DNA from: Chlamydomonas sphaeroides
Lineage: Eukaryota > Chlorophyta > Chlorophyceae > Chlamydomonadales > Chlamydomonadaceae
Direction of reading: 5' to 3'
NCBI GenBank assembly: GCA_001662425.1
Contig: BDDC01002384.1
Coordinates: forward strand, 1,161-13,433
Length of the DNA: 12,273 nucleotides
The position numbers and the translations under genes are program-made. Shown piece after piece: positions 1 to 6,624 of the stretch; the stretch's first letter is position 1, and each line of letters begins with the position of its first letter. The notes under the pieces are model-generated. The model was not told the DNA's origin and did no database searches. It saw only the letters and a list, made by a program, of their open reading frames with translations.

Positions 1-465
1 TACCGACGGCCGCGTGAAGGGACTGCATTGGCACGGCAACTGGCAATTGAACGGCACACACAACTCCTGCCACGCACCCCGTGGCCCAACCGGCTGGCTA
101 CCGGCTGGCTACCGGCTGGCTACCGGCTGTTCACCGTTGCTTCCCGGCCTGCCTGCCGCAAAGCACAGGGCCCACACGCTGAACCGGCTGCCAATATAGG
201 CTGTATACCGACGGCCGCGTGAAGGGACTGCATTGGCACGGCAACTGGCAATTGAACGGCACACACAACTCCTGCCACGCACCCCGTGGCCCAACCGGCT
301 GGCTACCGGCTGGCTACCGGCTGGCTACCGGCTGTTCACCGTTGCTTCCCGGCCTGCCTGCCGCAAAGCACAGGGCCCACACGCTGAACCGGCTGGCAAT
401 ATAGGCTGTACACCGACGGCCGCGTGAAGGGACTGCATTGGCACGGCAACTGGCAATTGAACGGC
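1..465. repeat. 205-nt tandem repeat, about 2.3 copies
   Basis: Copies start at 1, 206 and 411, and the third breaks off at about 465. They are nearly identical; differences include c/g at 192 versus 397 and t/c at 206 versus 411. The left part is clipped by the window edge, so the true copy number is unknown. Each full copy holds three 11-mers of the type ggctaccggct (about 91-129 and 296-334), preceded by a block reading actcctgccacgcacc. The same block and 11-mer recur in inverted orientation at 4320-4600. Open frames across the array are repeat-derived and not treated as genes. Confidence 0.95.
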
Positions 466-538
466 GGTAGAGGCCCGCGCGGGGAAAGAATCAGGAATAG
501 TCCCGCGTTTTGCTGGCCACAGTGCAGCCTAGTACCTG
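466..538. other. Short unique spacer
   Basis: This stretch lies between the broken end of the 205-nt array and the apparent stop of the minus-strand gene. With the alternative stop at 628, the 3' spacer would run 466-627. I saw no TGTAA-type polyadenylation signal on the minus strand here. Confidence 0.5.
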
Positions 539-1969
539 TTAGCCGAACTCAAACCAGCCCCCGCCCTCTCTGATACCAGACCAGCACCCAACAGACTTGC
601 CCCAACCTCCCCGCACGCGCGCCTCTGCTACCGCTTCTTCTTCTTGCTGCCCGCCTTGCCCGCCCCCTGCCCTGCCGCCCGCTTGGCGGCGGACTGGCGC
701 TTCTTCTCCCCCCCCCGCCGCCTTCACGCCCTGCTCCAACTTGACCTTCGCCCCCTCCACAGGCCCCCCCTTGTCATGGCCCGACTGCTCCTCGCCGCTG
801 TCCTTGCCCAGCATCGCGTCCAGGCTGACCTCGTTGGGCATCCGCATCTCGGCCATGGGCCGCCCCACCCACCCCTCCCCCACCACCGCCAGCGCATCGG
901 TGCGCCCGCAGATCTCGTCCCACAGGCACCGAACGGCGTTGTTGTCCGGCACGCCGTTGCGGTCCAGGAACAGGTGGAGGCCCGCGCGGTTGTACATGAA
1001 GTCTCCCAGCCGCACCTGTGCGTGGGAATGGAAGGGGCAGCAGGCACAATCAACAGGGAACCATCAGGCCAAATAGCGACATGGGTGAGCATGGTCTATG
1101 GACAGCAGTGCCCGCTTGTCCCCCCTTTCACCCTCCCATCTCGCCCCCCTTCCCTGCCTCCCTCCCCCCCACTCTCACCACGTACACCCCCGCCAGGACG
1201 GCGTAGTGCGGCCACTGGCGGCACTCGGCGGCGCGGTAGAAGATGCCCTCAGAGCCGTCGTCCCCGCCGAAGACGAGCCCCCAGGACCAGTCCGCCAGGT
1301 TGACGACGACGTAGGGCACGGAGTCCTTCTCGATAGCGCGGGGCATCATGTCCGCCGCGGGCAGCGGCACCTGGCCGGGGGCAACGCGGAGGGCCAGGGT
1401 CGTGTCGGCACGTTGAGCAAGCAAACCTTCTATGCTGGCGCAGCAACACAGCAGGCTAGAGCAGCAACCTAGGGATCGTCCTTTTGCAGCAAGGCCCGCT
1501 GGTTGTGCCCCACCTCGTCGCGATGCTTGCCGGTGTTGTAGGCCGGGCCGTTGGACACGATCCAGTACAGGTCCTGCGGCTTCGTGCTGCCGATGCCACG
1601 CGCCGTGACTGGCGAAGCGCGGTGCGCCGTGCGCATCGCTCCGCTCCCGCGGCATTCGAACACGCCGTGCACCCGGGCGTCGGGGTCTGTGCTGGGCTTC
1701 TTCAGCTTCTCCAGCCAGCAGAGCGGGTGCCTGAACCGCTCCAGGCTGTCCTTGGGCAGGTCTCGCCGCTCTGTCATGAACCGGCACTGCTTCAGGTCTA
1801 GCGGCAGGGCCAGCGAGGCGCGGAAGCCGAAGTAGTACCCAGCGTTGGGGTAGTGAGACAGCCCGCAGGTCGCGAGGCATAGCATCGACGAGAAGAAGGA
1901 TTCGCGCGGAATGATGGTGTCAGTGTCGACGGTCGCGCCATCCTGTTGGGGCGTAGCACCTGCACTCAT
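539..1969 (-). CDS. Unknown three-exon gene with lysine-rich tail; probable frame error at a G9 run
   Basis: I do not recognise this protein. The exons are 1969-1514, 1370-1179 and 1015-539. The introns (1513-1371, GTGGGG donor; 1178-1016, GTGAGA donor, CAG acceptor after a pyrimidine stretch) are both phase 0. The ATG at 1969 begins MSAGATPQQDG. Exon 1 has aromatic stretches such as NAGYYFGF and DLYWIVSNGPAYNTG. Exon 2 has NLADWSWGLVFGGDDG. Exon 3 has RLGDFMYNRAGLHLFLDRNG and WDEICGRTDALAVVGEGW. There is no signal peptide or membrane segment. As read, the protein is 374 aa and ends in a low-complexity Gly/Glu/Arg tail with stop at 539. At the G9 run (708-716, minus strand), reading one G fewer gives instead a Lys/Arg/Ala tail ending GSKKKKR and a TAG at 628-630 (about 344 aa). 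That tail looks like a nuclear-localisation signal and is the likelier end. The gene is divergent from the kinase. The exon model is fairly secure; the function is open. Confidence 0.6.
708..716 (-). other. G9 homopolymer (C9 on plus), probable frameshift site
   Basis: Upstream the frame reads GAKVKLEQGVKAA. With nine G it runs on into a Gly/Glu/Arg shadow-like sequence. With eight G it reads EKKRQSAAKRAAGQGAGKAG and then SKKKKR-stop. The second has the look of a real basic tail. It may be a sequencing or assembly error, or a mutation in this copy. Confidence 0.55.
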
Positions 1970-2188
1970 GGCTGCTGTAAGTGTAGAGTCCGGAGGGCGC
2001 CAGGAATGTGGTCTGGTCAGAAGCGGGCCTGTTTATTGACTCACGCGCACAATTGCAGCTGCATCAGCGTGAAGGCCCACACCCCCAAGCCCGTCAACTA
2101 GCAGCTCAGTCATACGCTTCCATTCCGCCCAGGCGCATAGCACGACATCCAGGAGTCACGCGGTCGCGCGCCCACACAGCAAGCGCCC
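1970..2188. promoter_or_regulatory. Divergent intergenic region between the unknown gene and the kinase gene
   Basis: The two start codons (1969 minus, 2189 plus) are 219 bp apart and face away from each other, so both 5' UTRs and promoters should lie here. I see no convincing TATA box or repeated operator. The role is inferred from layout only. Confidence 0.45.
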
Positions 2189-4142
2189 ATGGCAGCAGCG
2201 GTGGACGCTCTCCCGCCTGACCGGCTACGCTGTCTGCCCAGCAAGGACAACAGAAGTGTCCTGGGCGTTATTCTCCCAAAGGTGGCTGGCAAGGACCCCG
2301 TGTACGTGCTGCTGCGCCCCGAGCTCCTGCATGGCAGGCCCCCACGGTGTGTGGAGCTGGGCACCAAGTACCCACTGCCATCCTCCGCCGAGAGTGCGGA
2401 GCCCGTCAGTTTGGTGACCATCATAACCCGGCTTGGGCACGCGGTGGGCGGGGCCATATGGCAGCACGTGTACGTGTACAGCGAGACGCACCGGGCGTGG
2501 CGCATGGTCAAGACCCTTGAGGCCGCAGACTACATCCGCCAGTGGCGCAGGGGTGGCAACCTGGCAGCGGTACGTTGCGCAGCACGACACGGCAGCACCA
2601 CCAGCTGCGGCTCGCACACGTCCGCAGCACCACAAGCTGTGTCTCGCTCACGTCCGCACACGTCCGCCGCTGTTTCTTCCCATCCTGTGCCCCCGGCCGC
2701 AGCCTCCGCCTGCGCTTCCGCCAGCCCAGCCTCCGCAAGACCTGCTCCCGCAGCCGCCGGTGAGCACACCAGGGAGCTTAGGGTTTTAGTGTGTTCTGCT
2801 CCAGGCGTCAACCATTGGTCTCAACACCTGTTGTCCCGTTCCCTCCCTCCCACAGGCCCCGGCTCCGCCGGCCCCGCCTCCGCCCGCTCCGCAACCGCAA
2901 GGGGCCTTTCGCCACATGACGGAGGAGGCCCTCGCCGAGCTGATCCCCCAGGACAGCGAGGCCCTTGGCGAAGGCGGCTACGCCAAGGTGTTCGCAGGCA
3001 AGTGACTGCAGCATCCCTCCGGTCGCCGTTGGCCGGTTTGACGGCCCCTTGCCGTGCCCGGTAGCCGGTGACCGGTGGCCATTAGGTGGCTCCATGCGCG
3101 AGCGTGTGCCGACAGCCCGCCCACTCCCATGCCTGTTCCAGGCAATCACGCGGAGCTCGGTGCTGTGGCCGTCAAGCTGTGGGACCGCAATGAGGGCACA
3201 TCGGCCGCGTTCGGCAACGCGGCTGTCTGCTCCATCGTCAAGGGCCCTTACGTGCTGGAGCTGCTAGCCCTCGTGAAGGCACCGTGCGGCTCCATCAAGG
3301 CTGCCGTGTTCCCGCAGCTGGGGGGTGGCCGCACGCTAGAGAGCCTGCGGGAGCACGAGCCCCTCGTTCCGATGACGGAGCTGCTGCTCATGGCCGCCCA
3401 CGCTGCGCGCGGGATCGGCAGCATGCACGAGGCGGGCATCATCCACCGCGATGTCAAGGCCAGCAACATCCTCCTCCACGTCGAGCCCGGCTCCAGGGTC
3501 ATGACGGGCGTGCTGGCGGACTACGACCTCGCTGTCCTGGAAGGGAGCGCGTCCGGCGAGGTGAGGAAACTTGTGCATGTGGGTGTTGCACGCCGTAGAC
3601 GAGGAAGGTTGCCTGAAAAGCAACCAGAAGACATCGTTTCCACTCGGTATGGAGGAGTGGGCGTAACGTTCTGTCCATTGGCCCCGCAGTGCAGCACGGA
3701 GGGCATGCGGCCGCCCGAGGCTCGCGACGACAAGGACAAGCGCCCGCACACCAAGGCCTTCGACATGTACAGCTTCGGTCGCCTCCTGCTCTATGTCCTG
3801 CTCGACCTTGTGGAGGAGGCGGACCTGGACGAGTGGTGCCGCACGCTGAACGCGGCGACGTGGAAGAAGAAGCGGCGCCGGAGCAGCGGGCCCCCTGCGG
3901 CGGTCGCCAGCTTCGAGCAGGCGATGCTGACTGCCAACACGGGGCGACCGGCCCTGCCAAGCACAAAACACCTGCACCACCTGCTGCGCCTCATAGCTTC
4001 TCTGACGTGTGAAGAGCCCGACAAGCGCGGCCTCAAGACCGGCAACAGCAAGATCCCCCTATCCATGGAGGCGACAGCGGACCACCTGATCCACACGCTG
4101 GGCCTGCACGAGTGCGTTCCCATTGCCCCCGTCGGCTGGTGA
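2189..4142 (+). CDS. Serine/threonine-type protein kinase with unrecognised N-terminal domain
   Basis: The exons are 2189-2569, 2703-2759, 2856-2997, 3142-3560 and 3690-4142, and together they give 483 aa with all phases consistent. Residues 1-127 form an unrecognised globular region (VYVLLRPELLHG, WQHVYVYSETHRAWRM). About 128-166 is a Pro-rich linker, partly from a 57-nt micro-exon. The kinase domain follows: glycine loop GEGGYAKVF (184-192), the ATP-binding lysine in VAVK (K205), catalytic loop HRDVKASN (D297, K299, N302), metal-binding DYD in place of DFG (D320), PPE in place of APE (341-343), FDMYSFG of subdomain IX, and the late arginine in DKRG. These residues predict phosphotransfer to protein. 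The αC glutamate seems to be missing (see findings). The intron at 2998 is GC-AG. The gene is intact, with a TGA stop. It converges on the transposase gene across a repeat block. The substrate is unknown. Confidence 0.85.
2570..2702 (+). other. Kinase intron 1 with a short internal duplication
   Basis: The donor is GTACGT after a phase-0 GCG codon, and the acceptor is ggccgcag. Two adjacent imperfect copies of about 32 nt (about 2591-2622 and 2623-2654) share cagcaccac, agctg and cacgtccg. The duplication is non-coding in this model. Confidence 0.6.
2703..2759 (+). other. 57-nt proline-rich micro-exon of the kinase gene
   Basis: It is bounded by ccgcag before it and GTGAGC after it. It is exactly 19 codons in phase 0 and encodes PPPALPPAQPPQDLLPQPP. 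It joins in frame to the Pro-rich start of exon 3 (APAPPAPPPPAPQPQG). Skipping it would also keep the frame, so it could be an alternative exon. Confidence 0.6.
2998..3141 (+). other. GC-AG intron inside the kinase glycine-loop region
   Basis: The donor reads TTCGCAG|GCAAGT and the acceptor CTGTTCCAG|GCAATC. The phase (one base carried over) joins KVFAG to NHAELGAVAVK in frame. The only nearby GT (AA|GTGACT) would give the wrong frame. Reading through meets a TGA at once. Confidence 0.75.
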
Positions 4143-4319
4143 GCGCGCGGCGGGTGGCGGCCTGCGCACTGGCGGCGGGCCGCAGGGGCGGACGTGCTAG
4201 CTGTGTAGTGTGGCGGCGTGGCGGCTCTGGGCGGCGCGCGGCTGGTGGCAGCCTGTGCACCGCAGGACGGGAAGCACCGGTTGTCAGCCGGTACACAGCC
4301 AGTAGCCGGCGGGTTGGGC
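4143..4319. other. GC-rich spacer after the kinase stop
   Basis: This is the presumed 3' UTR of the kinase gene running into the repeat array. It is rich in ggcggc-type words. I saw no clear TGTAA polyadenylation signal and no supported open frame. Confidence 0.4.
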
Positions 4320-4600
4320 GTGTGGGCCATGGGTGCGTGGGAGGAGTTGCGTGTGGGCCCTTGAATTTAGGCTGGCAGCCAGCCGGTAGCCAGCCGGTAG
4401 CCAGCCGGTTGGGCCACGGTGTGCGTGGCAGGAGTTGCGGGGCCGGTAGCCAGCCGGTAGCCAGCCGGTAGCCAGCCGGTAGGGCCACGGCGTGCGTGGC
4501 AGGAGTTGCGGGGCCGGTACACAGCCGGTAGCCAGCCGGTAGCCAGCCGGTTGGGCCACGGGGTGCGTGGCAGGAGTTGCGTGTGGGCCCATGGGTTCGT
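4320..4600. repeat. 71-nt tandem array, inverse of the repeat at 1-465
   Basis: The block gggccacgg recurs at 4411, 4482 and 4553, a period of 71. Each copy is followed by a g-rich cgtggcaggagttgcg segment and two to four copies of ccggtagccag. A diverged leader copy lies at about 4325-4375. Core words are the reverse complement of those in the 205-nt array at the left edge. The flanks differ, so one repeat family has been amplified in two different formats. Frames rich in GWLPAGYRLATG-type strings on the minus strand are translations of this repeat. Confidence 0.9.
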
Positions 4601-4964
4601 GGCAAGCAGGTTTGGCAACTTCCCTGCACACGGCCCTGCGCACATTCGCATAGTCCGCTTACTCCAGGCCCTGTGCGGAATGGAAGCGGCCGGGGCCTCC
4701 GAGCGTGCAGTTTGGAGCGCGTGACGGCTGGTTTGGGGTTGTTGGTATAACGGGGCGGCGCGCATGTCTGGGATCCTGTGAATTGGGTCGTGCAACCCCA
4801 TCTTGTGCTGCCTCAGACCATAGGGTCCCTTGCAGCTTCCCCATGGGCTGGGCTGGCCGGCACCATCAGGCCGCACAGCGCATAAACGCATGACCCATAA
4901 CAGCATCCCTCGCCTACCCCACCCTACGGGGGCCCGCGCATGCGAAGGGCCGCGGCCTCACCAC
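4601..4964. other. Unique intergenic stretch
   Basis: I see no supported gene, RNA or repeat here. It separates the 71-nt array from the 232-nt duplication. The short open frames in it have no domain or splice support. Confidence 0.4.
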
Positions 4965-5428
4965 GCGGCATCAGAAGTAGCCGTCCAGCGGTGCCCTGCC
5001 CAGCTATACCTCCCCACCCGCGGTCACCACCCAGCGGTCACAGCAAACGCAATGTACTACGCACCCACACCGGCAGCCGCATGGGGCTACGGTTCATGTC
5101 ACAGGCTGCCCCTGCTGCGCGCCTGCCGGGCCCTGGCCCTGGCCCTTGCCCTCGCCCTCGCAGCGCCGCGGCCCACAACACCCTTACCCTTGCCGCGCGG
5201 CATCAGAAGTAGCCGTCCAGCGGTGCCCTGCCCAGCCATACCTCGCCACCCGCGGTCACCGCCCAGCGGTCACAGCAAACGCAATGTACTACGCACCCAC
5301 ACCGGCAGCCGCATGGGGCTACGGTTCATGTCACAGGCTGCCCCTGCTGCGCGCCTGCCGGGCCCTGGCCCTGGCCCTTGCCCTCGCCCTCGCAGCGCCG
5401 CGGCCCACAACACCCTTACCCTTGCCGC
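4965..5428. repeat. 232-nt tandem duplication
   Basis: Copy 1 is 4965-5196 and copy 2 is 5197-5428. Both run from gcggcatcagaagtagcc to cacccttacccttgccgc, with only scattered changes (for example ctatacctcc versus ccatacctcg). Each copy contains a small ggccct/gccctc microrepeat (about 5127-5161 and 5359-5393). The 206-aa plus-strand open frame across it is repeat-derived and not called as a gene. Confidence 0.9.
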
Positions 5429-5716
5429 AGTGCCGCCTGCGGCGACTTAACACACACACATAACACGGCGCTGCGCCCATAGTCCTGCCATGCGGCCTAG
5501 CCTGCCGGGGCCACCGCATGCAGGCGGTCTTGCTCCCGGCACCGCACCGGTCCGCGTACCGCAGCCCACCCCACCCCTGGCGCCCAGCTGCGCCCTTTCC
5601 ACACCAGCTTCCTGCCTGCGGTCAGTGCGCCGCCCGCTGCTGCTACAGCGCCGCGGCCACAACCTCAAGGGCCCACACGCAACTCCTGCCACGCACCCGG
5701 CCGCCGGCCTGACACA
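5429..5716. other. Spacer downstream of the transposase stop
   Basis: It holds a short AC-rich run near 5450-5466 and, at its end, an isolated copy of the dispersed repeat core. It is the presumed 3' UTR of the minus-strand transposase gene. I see no gene here. Confidence 0.4.
5669..5698 (+). repeat. Solo copy of the dispersed repeat core; perfect inverted match to 4561-4590
   Basis: This 30-nt stretch (starting gggcccacacgc, ending cacgcaccc) is the exact reverse complement of 4561-4590 at the end of the 71-nt array. A copy with one mismatch sits at 4331-4360. The inverted pair encloses the 232-nt duplication. Confidence 0.85.
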
Positions 5717-6624
5717 CTACCGCCGCCTGCGGGAGCGGACCCCCCACTTGAAGTTGCGCAGGATGTGCCAGTGGCGAGCCACAGCCACGCGCAGGCCGTC
5801 GCTGCCGGGGTATGGAGCCAGCGTGCACGGCCAGGGCACGATGGCCTCGGGGAGGTACCACGGCCCCTCGCGCGTGTTGGCCTCGAATGGGGCCGCGCAC
5901 AGCACCGGGCACTGCAGCTGGGTGTCAAACTTGTAGCCCGGCCGGTGGTCGATGCTGGGCGCCAGCGCGACTGGAATCTCGTTCACGGCGGGGCCGGTGA
6001 ACCAAGTGGCCCTGACCAGTGCGCGCTCCAGGCCATTGCCGTCCGCGTGACGGACCAGCTCCTGGACCTGACCGAACTCCATGGCTCCCGCCGCCGAGGG
6101 CCGGCATAGGAAGTAGGAGCCGACGGAGAGCTTGACAGAGCCGATGTAGATCTCCTTGAGCCGGAGAAGGGTCGGCTCCAGATGGCCTCCGGCGGGGATG
6201 GCCACGCCAGCCCCATCGTATAGGGCCTCGATCTGCACCACAGCGGCAAAGATGTTGGCACCAATGAGGGCACGCGCGCCCTCGAGTGCTGCAGCGCCCC
6301 GCCCACAGACGCCACCGCCACCCGGCTTCCCGCGCGGCCAACCATAGCGGCGCCCCTGCGCACCTGGCCTGCTTCCATCGGGCCGGATATGGGGCGAGAG
6401 CCGTCACGGCGGCCCCACCAGATTGGGAGGTAGTCGGAGAAGTACTCGGTCTCCTGCCAGAGGGTGGGCACATCTGCATCGTCATCCTCGTCAGCAGCAG
6501 CCACCTGCTCGGGCGCCATGTCCACGTCCGGCTGCTCCGGAGCCTGCGCCTGCACCACCGCCGGCCTCGGCTGCTTCGCCTGCCGGTGGCGCGTGACGGG
6601 CGCAGCGCGCCCGCCGGCCGCCTC
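5717..6624 (-). other. C-terminal module of the transposase: acidic linker plus DUF4216-like or BAH-like fold
   Basis: Exon 8 encodes a disordered, acidic stretch (ADEDDDADVPTLWQETEYFS). Exon 9 encodes EIYIGSVKLSVGSYFLCRP, then FGQVQELVRH, ALVRATWF and PWYLPEAIV, ending in a basic SRRRR before TAG. The order of a small β-rich block, an FGxVxE strand and a WF strand recalls DUF4216, which follows Tnp2 in plant CACTA proteins; BAH domains look similar. It is joined to the transposase by a phase-0 intron at 6625-6905. It could instead be a separate gene if the transposase ends at 6777. Confidence 0.45.

Noticed and set aside
14..427. Plus-strand open frames of 61-64 aa in the left array
   Set aside because: They repeat exactly with the 205-nt unit and have no domain; they are translations of the repeat.
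1..465. CRISPR array
   Set aside because: The units are 205 nt and nearly identical throughout, with no unique spacers; the DNA is eukaryotic.
4033..4906. Minus-strand open frames full of GWLPAGYRLATG-like strings
   Set aside because: All derive from the 11-mer and 71-nt repeat; frames shift between copies and the 5' part overlaps the kinase gene antisense.
4830..5463. Plus-strand open frames across the 232-nt duplication
   Set aside because: 232 is not a multiple of three, and the same protein string appears in two frames; it is repeat-derived.
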